From an uncultured Campylobacter sp. (GTDB lineage: Bacteria > Campylobacterota > Campylobacteria > Campylobacterales > Campylobacteraceae): 28,940 bases of DNA. The notes under the pieces were generated by a model that ran no database searches, was not told the origin of the DNA, and saw only the letters and a list, made by a program, of their open reading frames with translations. Positions 7,985 through 15,911 of this stretch are shown here, piece after piece (within the stretch, counting starts at the first letter, position 1; every line of letters begins with the position of its first letter). The translations under genes were made by a program, and so were the position numbers. The DNA is taken from NCBI RefSeq assembly GCF_938017705.1, contig NZ_CALIIS010000222.1, positions 1 through 28,940 on the forward strand. The letters are read 5' to 3'.

Positions 7985-8328
7985 AGAGATTTTTTATAGT
8001 CGCGATCGGGTTTTATCGAAAATTTATTTCGCCTTTGCTACCGCGCTGTTGCCGCTACTATCCGAGCTGTTCGGAATACGCGCTTTATGAGTTTAAGTTT
8101 AACGGCGTCTTTGGCGCGCTCTGCGCCGTAACGGCTAGAATTTTAAGATGCAATCCGCTCTTTAGCGGCGGCATAGATTATCCGATAATCGCGCGAAATT
8201 TCAAATTTTGCGTATTTTCTAAAATCCGCAGTAGCAATGCCTCTGCGGATAAATTTAAGCTTTGGTTTATACCATATAAAAAAAATAGATATTACGTCAT
8301 ACGACTAGGAGAAAATAGTGCTAGATAA
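7981..8328 (+). CDS. yidD: YidD membrane-protein insertion efficiency factor
   Basis: 115 residues. The conserved core FYRKFISPLLPRCCRYYPSC, followed by SEYALYEF and a GGIDYP end, is diagnostic of YidD; the cysteine cluster and the Arg/Tyr face lie on an amphipathic helix near residues 10-30. It is a small inner-membrane-associated protein thought to assist YidC-dependent insertion. The start overlaps rnpA as ATGA. Its last codons overlap yidC by 11 bp, with the yidC ribosome-binding site inside this gene. The last 45 or so residues are a lysine/serine-rich tail, within the range seen in other epsilonproteobacterial YidD proteins. Confidence 0.95.
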   Translation: MKRFFIVAIGFYRKFISPLLPRCCRYYPSCSEYALYEFKFNGVFGALCAVTARILRCNPLFSGGIDYPIIARNFKFCVFSKIRSSNASADKFKLWFIPYKKNRYYVIRLGENSAR

Positions 8329-9961
8329 ACTTCCTCAATCAAAGCGCCTTGCTATCGCGATAGCAACTGCGCTCATATTTTTTGTAGCTTACGATCATTT
8401 TTATTTATCAAAAATTCGCGCCGCAATGGAGGCAAACGCAACCGCGGCGCAAATCGCGCAAAAAAATGCCGCCAAGTCCACTCCGCAAACTACCGCTGTT
8501 GGCGTGAGCGCGCAGGGAGCGAATTTAAATACCGTAAATTCCATCTCTGCACCGTTAGTACGCGTAGTCGGAAAAGAAGCAAATTTTACGATCGACGGAC
8601 TTGGTCGCATAAGCTCATATGTGTTAAACGATGCGAAATTCCGTGACGAAAACGGCGATGCGATAAATTTGATCGATCCTAAATCGCATTCTAAACCGCT
8701 TGAGATGCGCTTCGAGGACGCGGCGTTGAATGCGATGGCTTTCGATACTCCTTATAGCGCTTCATCTGGCGAGCTGGACGTACGAAACGGCGAAGCTAGC
8801 GTGAGCTTAAGTCAAAATTTGGGCTCGGTAACTATAACTAAAAATTTGACCTTTTTCCCGAACGGCAGCTACAAGCTGGATGTTAAATTAAACGGCAGCG
8901 CACCTTATTTCATCACTCCGGGCTCTCGCCCGAACGTAGAAGTAGATAGCTATACGGTTCACGGCGTCATCGTTGGAAAACCGGGCGAAGCTGGAATTTC
9001 AGATAAAATCGCTTCATTTTTTACGGGCTCGCAGGCTATAAACGAAAGCGTAGAAATTTTTAAAGATGGCGATGTGGATAAAAATGAGCGAATAAGTGGG
9101 GCGAATATCGCTGCAAGCTCCGATCGCTATTATACAACGCTATTTTACGGAGAGAGCTTGAATGCGACCGTGACTGACGCAGATAAAATTTCGCAGGTTT
9201 TCATAGGCTCGGACGGCGATCTTAGTCTTACGGGCTATATCGGCGCGAAAGATCACGCGACGCTAAGCTCGATAAATCCTGCTCTTACGCACATTATCGA
9301 ATATGGCTGGTTTACCTTCATCGCCCGCCCGATGTTTAAATTTCTAAACTGGTTGCACAGCTATATCGGTAACTGGGGCTGGTCGATCGTCGTGCTTACG
9401 CTCATTATCCGCCTAATCTTATTCCCGCTAAGCTACAAGGGAATGCTATCGATGAATAAGCTAAAAGATCTGGCGCCTAAGATGAAGGAGCTTCAGGAGA
9501 AATACAAGGACGATAAACAAAAGCTGCAGTTGCATATGATGGATCTGTATAAGAAAAACGGTGCCAATCCGATGGGCGGCTGCTTGCCAATACTGCTTCA
9601 GATACCGGTATTTTTCGCGATCTACCGCGTGCTACTTAATGCGATCGAGCTAAAGGGCGCGGAGTGGGCGCTGTGGATCCACGATCTGTCGCTTAAAGAT
9701 CCATATTACATCCTGCCGATTACGATGGGAATTTTGATGTTTTTGCAGCAAAAGATCACGCCGACTACATTTACCGATCCGATGCAAGAGAAGATGATGA
9801 AATTCTTACCGCTCATTTTTACGGTATTTTTTGTGATGTTCCCTGCTGGTCTTACGTTATACTGGACGGTCAATAACTTCTGCTCAATCATTCAGCAATA
9901 CGTCATAAACAAGGCCTTTGCTAGGCATAAACAAGCTCAAATAGCGGAGAAAAAGTCATGA
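8318..9961 (+). CDS. yidC: YidC membrane protein insertase
   Basis: 547 residues, the long Gram-negative form. An N-terminal membrane segment (about residues 9-27) is followed by an Ala/Thr-rich linker and a large beta-sandwich periplasmic domain (about 60-325). The conserved 60KD_IMP core then begins: WSIVVLTLIIRLILFPL (about 352-368) contains the groove arginine, the coiled cytoplasmic loop holds KMKELQEKYKDDKQKL, and NPMGGCLPILLQIPVFFAIY and the last helices follow. It inserts and folds inner-membrane proteins alone or with SecYEG. The start is GTG 8318, preceded by AGGAG. Its stop overlaps the jag start (ATGA). No abnormal insertions are visible. Confidence 0.97.
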   Translation: MLDKLPQSKRLAIAIATALIFFVAYDHFYLSKIRAAMEANATAAQIAQKNAAKSTPQTTAVGVSAQGANLNTVNSISAPLVRVVGKEANFTIDGLGRISSYVLNDAKFRDENGDAINLIDPKSHSKPLEMRFEDAALNAMAFDTPYSASSGELDVRNGEASVSLSQNLGSVTITKNLTFFPNGSYKLDVKLNGSAPYFITPGSRPNVEVDSYTVHGVIVGKPGEAGISDKIASFFTGSQAINESVEIFKDGDVDKNERISGANIAASSDRYYTTLFYGESLNATVTDADKISQVFIGSDGDLSLTGYIGAKDHATLSSINPALTHIIEYGWFTFIARPMFKFLNWLHSYIGNWGWSIVVLTLIIRLILFPLSYKGMLSMNKLKDLAPKMKELQEKYKDDKQKLQLHMMDLYKKNGANPMGGCLPILLQIPVFFAIYRVLLNAIELKGAEWALWIHDLSLKDPYYILPITMGILMFLQQKITPTTFTDPMQEKMMKFLPLIFTVFFVMFPAGLTLYWTVNNFCSIIQQYVINKAFARHKQAQIAEKKS

Positions 9962-10713
9962 TAATTGAAGCAGAAAATTTAAAAGACGCATATAATAAAG
10001 CAGCAGCTGAGCTGGGATGCTCAGTAACGCAGCTTAACGTGCGCGTGCTGCAGCATCCAAGCGGCGGATTTTTGGGCTTTTTTAAGAAAAATGCTATTAT
10101 AGAAGCTGTTTTGGAAGGGGAGAAATTTAGCGAAAATCCGGAATTTAGCGCCTCTCAAAACAAAACCGGCAAAGCAGAGAAAAAGCAGGGCGACAAATCA
10201 GAGTCTCAAAGTCCTCGCACCACGCATTCTAAACACCGCAAAGAAAAGCAAAAAGCCGTCGTAACCGATGAAAATTTAATCGAGATCAAAGAAAAACTCT
10301 CGGCGCTTTTTGGATCGAGCGAGTTTAAGATCGAAGTGAGCGAAGTTAGCAAGATCGACGAAAACAGCATTTATATCAAGCTTGACGGCGAGGATAGTGC
10401 GCTTTTGATAGGCAAAGAGGGGCACCGCTACAAGGCTCTTTCGTATATGATCTATAATTGGATCAGCATAAGATACAACCTCGCAGTCGTGTTTGAAGTC
10501 GCGGAATTTTTACAAAACCAAAGAAAATTTATCGACTCTTACGTCGATGCGCTCGTGGAGCGCTCTGGAAATGAGCGTATCGTCACGAAGGCTTTTGATG
10601 GCGCATTTATCAAAATCGTAGCCGACAAGCTAAAACAAGCATATCCAGATCGTTTCGTGGGAATCAAATCCACACGTAGCGGCAAAATCGTCATCGTAGA
10701 CGAAAAAAGCTAA
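9958..10713 (+). CDS. jag: Jag/KhpB-like RNA-binding protein
   Basis: 251 residues. The Jag_N domain (about 1-50) shows AAAELGCSVTQLNVRVLQHP then GGFLGFFKKNA. A lysine-rich disordered linker follows (about 60-100), then a KH-like domain with the GxxG loop LIGKEGHR (G152-G155) and YMIYNW. The C-terminal segment (about 200-251) is in the R3H position, but I do not see the Arg-x-x-x-His that names that fold, so RNA contact may rest mainly on KH. In other bacteria KhpB binds many RNAs and influences cell elongation and division. It is coupled to yidC by an ATGA overlap, as in most bacteria, and mnmE starts 2 bp downstream. Confidence 0.9.
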   Translation: MIIEAENLKDAYNKAAAELGCSVTQLNVRVLQHPSGGFLGFFKKNAIIEAVLEGEKFSENPEFSASQNKTGKAEKKQGDKSESQSPRTTHSKHRKEKQKAVVTDENLIEIKEKLSALFGSSEFKIEVSEVSKIDENSIYIKLDGEDSALLIGKEGHRYKALSYMIYNWISIRYNLAVVFEVAEFLQNQRKFIDSYVDALVERSGNERIVTKAFDGAFIKIVADKLKQAYPDRFVGIKSTRSGKIVIVDEKS

Positions 10714-10715
10714 TC

Positions 10716-12461
10716 GTGAGCGAGACTATCGCCGCTATCGCTACGGCTCACGGCATCGGCGGAATCTGCATAATTAGAATTTCAGGCAAAGAAGCGCTAT
10801 CTATCGCTCTAGGTCTTTCGCATCGCAGCTCTTTGCGCCCTCGTTATGCCACGCTTGTGAATCTTTTTGACGCGAGTGGCGAAGCGTTCGGCGAGGCTAT
10901 TTTGATATATTTTAAAGCTCCGCATAGTTTTACCGGCGAAGATGTCGTAGAAGTGCAGACCCACGGCGGCTTTACGGCTTCGTCCTTGGCGTTAGATGCC
11001 GTGCTGGCTCTAGGTGCGCGCATAGCAAATCCGGGCGAGTTTAGTAAGCGAGCGTTTTTAAACGGTAAAATGGATCTTAGTAAAGCCGAAGCCATAAGTG
11101 ATCTGATTAATTCTCGCTCACAAAGTGCGGCTAAAGCTTTAGCGCGTAGCCTACGGGGTGAGCTGGCAGACTTCGTCGCAAATCTGCGTGCAGCTTTGGT
11201 TAAGACGTTAGCCTTCGTCGAGGTTTGCATTGATTACGCGGAGGATGATCTGCCTTCTGATGTACTGCAAAATTCGCAAGAAATGCTTAGCCAAAATATC
11301 GCTTCGCTAGAAAAAATCACTCGCATCAGCCGCAGCCGAAAAGGGCTAATCGAGGGCTTTAAAGTAGCGATTGTGGGTAAGCCTAATGTCGGTAAATCAA
11401 GCATTTTAAATTCTATGCTGAGCTTTAGTCGCGCTATCGTGAGCGACGAAGCGGGCACTACGCGCGATCTCATCGAAGAAAGCCTGCAGATAGGCACTCA
11501 TCTAATCCGTATAGTCGATACCGCAGGTATCAGACACGGCGGCTCAAAGCTCGAAAGTATCGGCATTTCATATTCGCTTCGCGCTGCAAGCGAGGCAGAC
11601 GTGATTTTGGCAGTGTTTGACGCAAGCCGCGAATGGGACGCCGAGGACGCGCAGATCCTAAAAATATTGCGTGAACAAAAAGGCAAAAAAATCATCTACG
11701 TTTTAAATAAATGCGACTTGCCGCGTAAATTTCATCCTAGCGTGGAGGATCTTGACGAGGATTTAGAGGCTTTTTCTGAAAAAAATTTCGCAGCCGAAAA
11801 TCCCATATCAGAGAATTTCATAGCCGAAAATTTAAAGCAAAGTCGGACCTGCGACGCTTCTTTAAATTCTTGCGCGCAGAATTTAAAAGCTAAAAATTTA
11901 AAGCGTGACTTAAGCGCGCAAAATTCTACTTCCACAAATTCCGTGCTTACAAGCCAAATAGCTCTTGCGAATTCCATAAATCTGGTGGGGCAGAATTCCG
12001 CCGCAAAAGCGGGACTAGTGTCAAATACCGAGCGCGTTACTGCAAGCTGTGCTGCGGGGAATTTTACGAAAGATGATTCCAAACAAAATTCTGCAAATTC
12101 CATCGCGCCTAATAGCTCTGCAATAAATTCCGTTAGGCAAACTACCCAAGCAAATTCCATTTTTACGCCACTTGAAATTTCTGCAAACGAGGGTGTGGAT
12201 AAAATTTTAACCGCGCTTGAGAGCTACTTAAATTCTCAAAATTTCGATGGCCTTATGCTAAGCAACGAGCGGCAAATTCTATCTTGCGAGAGCGCGCTCG
12301 CAGCTCTTAAAAACGCGAGCGAGCGCCTAGCTTGCGGCGAGCTTGAGCTTTTTGCATTTGAGATAAATCGCGCTATTGAGGCGATTGCACGTATTTCGCG
12401 TCCATTTGAGCGAGACGAAATTCTAGACGAAATGTTTAGCAATTTTTGCCTCGGCAAATAG
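10716..12461 (+). CDS. mnmE: MnmE (TrmE) tRNA-modifying GTPase with a large insertion in its G domain
   Basis: 581 residues against about 445-460 usual. The formyl-THF-binding N-terminus opens SETIAAIATAHGIGGICIIR. The helical domain and G domain follow: G1 GKPNVGKS (about 220), GTTRDL, G3 DTAGIR, G4 NKCD (331-334). G5-like SANEG appears only at 489-493, leaving about 155 residues where roughly 30 are expected. The intervening part (about 350-478) is Asn/Ser/Ala/Lys-rich with recurring Asn-Ser pairs. The C-terminus keeps the catalytic Cys in FCLGK (C578). With MnmG it modifies wobble U34 of tRNAs. The start is GTG 10716, 2 bp after jag. The enzyme looks intact, since all motifs survive and frame is kept. 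Confidence 0.95.
   Translation: MSETIAAIATAHGIGGICIIRISGKEALSIALGLSHRSSLRPRYATLVNLFDASGEAFGEAILIYFKAPHSFTGEDVVEVQTHGGFTASSLALDAVLALGARIANPGEFSKRAFLNGKMDLSKAEAISDLINSRSQSAAKALARSLRGELADFVANLRAALVKTLAFVEVCIDYAEDDLPSDVLQNSQEMLSQNIASLEKITRISRSRKGLIEGFKVAIVGKPNVGKSSILNSMLSFSRAIVSDEAGTTRDLIEESLQIGTHLIRIVDTAGIRHGGSKLESIGISYSLRAASEADVILAVFDASREWDAEDAQILKILREQKGKKIIYVLNKCDLPRKFHPSVEDLDEDLEAFSEKNFAAENPISENFIAENLKQSRTCDASLNSCAQNLKAKNLKRDLSAQNSTSTNSVLTSQIALANSINLVGQNSAAKAGLVSNTERVTASCAAGNFTKDDSKQNSANSIAPNSSAINSVRQTTQANSIFTPLEISANEGVDKILTALESYLNSQNFDGLMLSNERQILSCESALAALKNASERLACGELELFAFEINRAIEAIARISRPFERDEILDEMFSNFCLGK
11784..11843 (+). repeat. Two 30-bp units at the left end of the MnmE insertion
   Basis: Units start at 11784 and 11814. 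Each begins AATTTC, then two variable bases, then AGCCGAAAAT, so 16 of the first 18 bases agree; the last 12 differ. They encode N-F-A-A-E-N-P and N-F-I-A-E-N-L, giving a 10-residue protein period in frame. Confidence 0.6.
11922..12160 (+). repeat. AATTC-rich degenerate tract encoding recurrent Asn-Ser pairs in MnmE
   Basis: AATTCC or AATTCT occurs in the reading frame (Asn-Ser) at 11922, 11937, 11970, 11994, 12087, 12096, 12126 and 12153. Spacings are 15, 33, 24, 93, 9, 30 and 27 bp, all multiples of three. No long exact unit is visible, so this is a degenerate low-complexity tract rather than a clean tandem array. Confidence 0.5.
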
Positions 12462-12491
12462 CGTTTTAGCTACTAATTAGCCAAAATTCAA

Positions 12492-12497
12492 TATAAT
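12492..12497 (+). promoter_or_regulatory. Probable promoter (-10) of the LPS operon
   Basis: A perfect TATAAT lies in the 59-bp gap between mnmE and lpxL, 23 bp before the lpxL ATG, with an AT-rich upstream stretch (CCAAAATTCAA). GAGG precedes the ATG. This would let the LPS genes be transcribed separately from the rpmH-mnmE block. No -35 consensus is seen, as is normal for this genus. Confidence 0.6.
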
Positions 12498-12520
12498 CTC
12501 GCATTTAAAATGAGGTCTTT

Positions 12521-13402
12521 ATGAAGGAAAAAATCCAATATTTTTTGGCGCTGGGTCTGATAAAATTTGCAAAATTCGCGCCGAAAAGCTTCATATTCGC
12601 ATTTTTCGATAAGCTCGCACTTTTTGCATCGTGGAAGCTTAGCAGGCGCGTTAAAGTCGCACAAGACAACCTTCGCGCCGCCTATCCGCAAAAAAGCGAA
12701 AGTGAGCTTCACTCTCTTGCGATCGAGAATTTTCGCAGTATCGCTAGGACGCTTACCGACACGCTTTTATTTTACAACGGCAGACTAAAATTTGATGATT
12801 TGATTTCAAACGGCGAGCAGGCGCTAGAGCGCGTCCGAGAGCTAAAAGGTGATAATCCGCACGGGATTTTATTTTTTACCGCACATTTTGGAAATTGGGA
12901 AATTCTAGCTAATTTTTTCGGCGCCAATGGCTTTCCCGTCTCGGTAGTCGGGCGTCGCAGCGATAATGAGTTGATCGAAGAGCGGCTCGTGGCGCCGTTT
13001 CGCGAGCGCTACGGCAACGACCTCATTTACAAGGACGATGCGATGCGCAGACTCGTGCAGGCGCTAAAGCAGGGGCGCAACGTAGGCATTCTGCCCGATC
13101 AAAAGCCAGGTCCTAAAAACAGCCTGATTACGACCTTTTTTGGACGACAGTGCTACACCACGAAGACTATCGCGTCGCTTTATTTGAAATTTCGCCCCGT
13201 GCTGATACCAATTTTTGCGCGCCGCGGAGAGGATGATCGCTACGAGATCGTGATCAAGGATTTCCCGCCGCTACCTGAGGGGCTAAATAAGGACGAGGCC
13301 GAACTGTTTATCACGCAAAAGTGCAACGACATTTTCGAAGAGGTCGTGCAAACCGCGCCGCAGCAGTGGTTTTGGATACACAAACGATGGAAAATGGACT
13401 GA
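12521..13402 (+). CDS. lpxL: LpxL/HtrB/WaaM-type lipid A late acyltransferase
   Basis: 293 residues. One N-terminal hydrophobic anchor is followed by the lysophospholipid-acyltransferase core. The catalytic H-x4-E/D box is TAHFGNWE with H122 and E127, and the second family block GRNVGILPDQKPGPKNSLIT is complete. The C-terminus WFWIHKRWKM is typical of the family. It transfers a secondary acyl chain to a Kdo-lipid A precursor at the inner-membrane cytoplasmic face. In C. jejuni the homologue (waaM/htrB) also sits at the lipooligosaccharide locus, as I recall, which supports the role of the whole cluster. The next gene starts within its stop codon (TGATG). Which acyl position it serves cannot be told. 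Confidence 0.93.
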   Translation: MKEKIQYFLALGLIKFAKFAPKSFIFAFFDKLALFASWKLSRRVKVAQDNLRAAYPQKSESELHSLAIENFRSIARTLTDTLLFYNGRLKFDDLISNGEQALERVRELKGDNPHGILFFTAHFGNWEILANFFGANGFPVSVVGRRSDNELIEERLVAPFRERYGNDLIYKDDAMRRLVQALKQGRNVGILPDQKPGPKNSLITTFFGRQCYTTKTIASLYLKFRPVLIPIFARRGEDDRYEIVIKDFPPLPEGLNKDEAELFITQKCNDIFEEVVQTAPQQWFWIHKRWKMD

Positions 13403-14838
13403 TGGCGTGGCAAATTTCAAGAGGCGAGAGCAGACGGGGCATCGTGAGAAATTTATCCGCGCCGCAGGGCTCGTGCCTCTTTGCAAAAGAGCAAAGCGCA
13501 CTAAATCTAGGCAGCGCCGCGTGCGCCGTTAAAATTTCAAATCGCGAAAATTTCGTAGCGATCGCCGCCGCGCGAGAGAGCAAAAATTCGGATTTCAAAA
13601 ATTTTATATCGTTTTGCGGTGGCTCCTCTTGTGCTTTGCGGTGTGAAAGCTTTAGTGATAAAAATTTAAGATCGGGTGCCTCAGATTACGCGTGGCACGC
13701 AGGCGGCGGGTCATTAAATTTAAACAGCGAAAACTCCGCTGCAAATCAGTCCGCCGCTAAAAATTCGTATCGAAAAGCGCTCATCTTAAGCGACGGCCGC
13801 AAGGGGCACGAGAACCAAAGCATCGCATTTTGTGAGCTAAGAGGGCTTGAGTTTTGCCTTTGCAAGATCGCTTACTCAAACAAGCTTCTTAAACTCTGCT
13901 CCTACGTGCTTGATTTTTTCGGGCTTTATTTTAAAATTTTTAAGTGCGACCTTGATGATGGCGGTGCGAGCGAGATAAAAGACGCGGACCTCAAAAACGG
14001 ATCAAATTTAAACAACCCCGCTTTAAACAGCCTCGTCGCGTCAGATAGCGCAAATTTAGATGCCGCGCCGAATGGTGCCAATTCAGACGCCGTATCATAT
14101 AACGCAAATTTTGACGCCTCGGCAGATCGCAATTTAAATTTCGCAGATTTCGATCTATTCGTAGGCGCGGGCTCTACGAGCTATTACGCGCTGAAATTTT
14201 ACGCGCGCAGATACGCAAAGCCGAGCGTAGCACTAATGTATCCGAAGGGCTACCGCAAGGATTTTAGCGTCATCATCGCAGGCGCGCATGATCGCCCGAA
14301 GCCGCGCGCGAACCTTAAAATTTCACCCGTCTCGCTTAGCTTTTCGCGCCCGCAGGGGCTGTATCAGCCGCAGCGCAAATCCATCGGATTTATTATCGGC
14401 GGACCGAATTCCTGCTTTGAGATGGGGGATGAAATTTTAAAGCAGGTAGAGACCGTAAGGGCGCAGTTTGCGGACTGCGAGTTTGCGCTAACGACCTCTC
14501 CGCGCACGCCGCGAGCTACCGAGAGCGCGCTAGCCAAGCTTAGCTGGGATTACAGCGCGATTTACAGCCGCGAGCCAGTAAATCCGATCGGCGATTTTTT
14601 GGCGCAGTGCGAGTGGGTTTTCATCAGCGAGGATAGCGTCTCGATGATAAGTGAGGCTGCATCTAACGGGAGCGCGAACGTGGCTATTTTGAGTTTAAAA
14701 CGCAAAGACGCTCATAATAAATTTGACGATTTTATAAGCGCTCTTGTTTCTACGGGGCATGCTAGGCGCTACGATGAAGTGCTAAAAAAGACCGCGAAGT
14801 ACGATCTTAAGGCGTTTGTGAGGGAGATAAAAATATGA
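13402..14838 (+). CDS. ELM1-like (mitochondrial fission ELM1 / DUF1022 family) protein with long N-terminal extension
   Basis: 478 residues from ATG 13402, which overlaps the lpxL stop (TGATG); an open frame further upstream lies inside lpxL and is not needed. Family similarity begins only at residue 125, KALILSDGRKGHENQSIAF, and continues with DLFVGAGSTSYYALKFYARR, then VIIAGAHDRP and FIIGGPNSCFE, a two-lobed GT-B-like arrangement, ending with EWVFISEDSVSMISEAASNG. Residues 1-124 are low-complexity (Ser, Asn, Ala, Lys), and about 195-250 hold three 9-residue units. Family members sit in LPS clusters of many proteobacteria and are thought to be nucleotide-sugar-dependent transferases; the activity here is not established. 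No ATG, GTG or TTG lies just before the family start. Confidence 0.8.
   Translation: MAWQISRGESRRGIVRNLSAPQGSCLFAKEQSALNLGSAACAVKISNRENFVAIAAARESKNSDFKNFISFCGGSSCALRCESFSDKNLRSGASDYAWHAGGGSLNLNSENSAANQSAAKNSYRKALILSDGRKGHENQSIAFCELRGLEFCLCKIAYSNKLLKLCSYVLDFFGLYFKIFKCDLDDGGASEIKDADLKNGSNLNNPALNSLVASDSANLDAAPNGANSDAVSYNANFDASADRNLNFADFDLFVGAGSTSYYALKFYARRYAKPSVALMYPKGYRKDFSVIIAGAHDRPKPRANLKISPVSLSFSRPQGLYQPQRKSIGFIIGGPNSCFEMGDEILKQVETVRAQFADCEFALTTSPRTPRATESALAKLSWDYSAIYSREPVNPIGDFLAQCEWVFISEDSVSMISEAASNGSANVAILSLKRKDAHNKFDDFISALVSTGHARRYDEVLKKTAKYDLKAFVREIKI
14050..14130 (+). repeat. Three 27-bp units inside the ELM1-like gene
   Basis: Units start at 14050, 14077 and 14104. Each opens GCA or GCC then AAT, and encodes A-N-x-D-A plus four variable residues: ANLDAAPNG, ANSDAVSYN, ANFDASADR. 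Exact 27-bp spacing keeps frame. The block corresponds to residues 217-243 and lies between the two recognisable family segments. Confidence 0.65.
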
Positions 14839-15911
14839 GGGTCGTGCAAATCCTGCCCGAGCTGAACGAAGGCGGCGTCGAGCGCGGCGTAGTCGAGCTA
14901 AATAGGGAGTTCGCACGACGCGGCATCGAAAATTTCGTTATCAGTAACGGCGGTAAATTGGCGCCAAAGATAGAAAAAGATGGCGGCGTGCACGTACAGC
15001 TCGACGTTTGCTCCAAAAATATCCTAAGCGTTGCGGCGCGCGTTTTAAAGCTGCGTAAAATTTTAAGCAGGATCGCTCCCGACATCGTGCATGTCCGCTC
15101 TCGCGTGCCGGCGTGGCTGGTTAAATTTGCTCGCTCGCATGCAAAGATCGTAAGCACCGTGCATGGGATAAATTCCGTAAATTTCTACAGCAAAATCATG
15201 ACGGATGCGGACGCGATCATCTGTCCTAGCGGCTATGCGCGCGATCACGTGGTGCGAAGCTACGGCGTAGACGCAGCCAAGATCACGATCATTCCGCGCG
15301 GCATCGATCTGGTAAAATTTAATCCCAAAAATTTAGACGAGCGCTTTATCGCGGAATTTCGCGAAAAATTCCACCTCGCGCAGGATGATTTCATCGTCTC
15401 AAGCATTGGGCGCATTACGCAGATTAAGGATTACAAAACCCTGATCCGCGCCGCGGCTTTGTCGAGCGAACAAAAGCTTAAAATTTTGATCGTAGGCGGC
15501 GTGGGAGCGGGTCGCGACGAGTATTTTTCGGAGCTAAAATCGCTCGTAGAGGGGCTTGGTCTCTGCGAGCGCGTAATTTTTGCAGGTTCGCAGAGCAAGG
15601 TGGCCGAGATTTACTCGCTCTCGTCGATCACGGTAAGCGCTTCAAGCAAGCCTGAGAGCTTCGGGCGCTCGATGGCTGAGGCGATAGCGCTCAACTGCCC
15701 GGTGATCGCGACTCGCCACGGCGGCGCGCTGGATATTATCAAAGAGGGCGAAAACGGCTACTTTTTTGACGCGGGCGACGCACAGGCGCTGGCACGGCTG
15801 TTTGCCCCCGCGCGCGAGCTGAAATTTGACGGCTACGGCTACGTTTCGCAAAACTTCAGCCTAGAGCAGATGGTAGAAAAAACGATAAAGGTTTATGAGA
15901 GTTTAATATGA
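14835..15911 (+). CDS. GT4-family glycosyltransferase (LPS core)
   Basis: 358 residues with GT-B architecture. The N-terminal acceptor domain opens VVQILPELNEGGVERGVVEL, the glycine-rich loop of WaaG/RfaB-like transferases. The donor domain (about 185-358) has VSSIGRITQIKDYKTLIRAA and the E-x7-E box in KPESFGRSMAEAIALNCPVI. It transfers a sugar from a nucleotide-sugar donor to the growing core at the cytoplasmic face; donor and linkage are unknown. The start overlaps the upstream stop (ATGA), and the next gene overlaps likewise, so coupled translation is likely. It carries no low-complexity insertion, unlike the second GT4 gene of the cluster. Family assignment is firm. Confidence 0.92.
   Translation: MRVVQILPELNEGGVERGVVELNREFARRGIENFVISNGGKLAPKIEKDGGVHVQLDVCSKNILSVAARVLKLRKILSRIAPDIVHVRSRVPAWLVKFARSHAKIVSTVHGINSVNFYSKIMTDADAIICPSGYARDHVVRSYGVDAAKITIIPRGIDLVKFNPKNLDERFIAEFREKFHLAQDDFIVSSIGRITQIKDYKTLIRAAALSSEQKLKILIVGGVGAGRDEYFSELKSLVEGLGLCERVIFAGSQSKVAEIYSLSSITVSASSKPESFGRSMAEAIALNCPVIATRHGGALDIIKEGENGYFFDAGDAQALARLFAPARELKFDGYGYVSQNFSLEQMVEKTIKVYESLI

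Noticed and set aside
11732..12160. 142-codon minus-strand frame opposite the MnmE insertion
   Set aside because: Glu/Phe-rich shadow of the Asn/Ser tract with no start signal; the forward frame has conserved motifs on both sides.
13321..13401. Upstream extension of the ELM1-like gene within lpxL
   Set aside because: It lies wholly inside the lpxL coding region; ATG 13402 overlapping the lpxL stop fits the coupling pattern of the operon.
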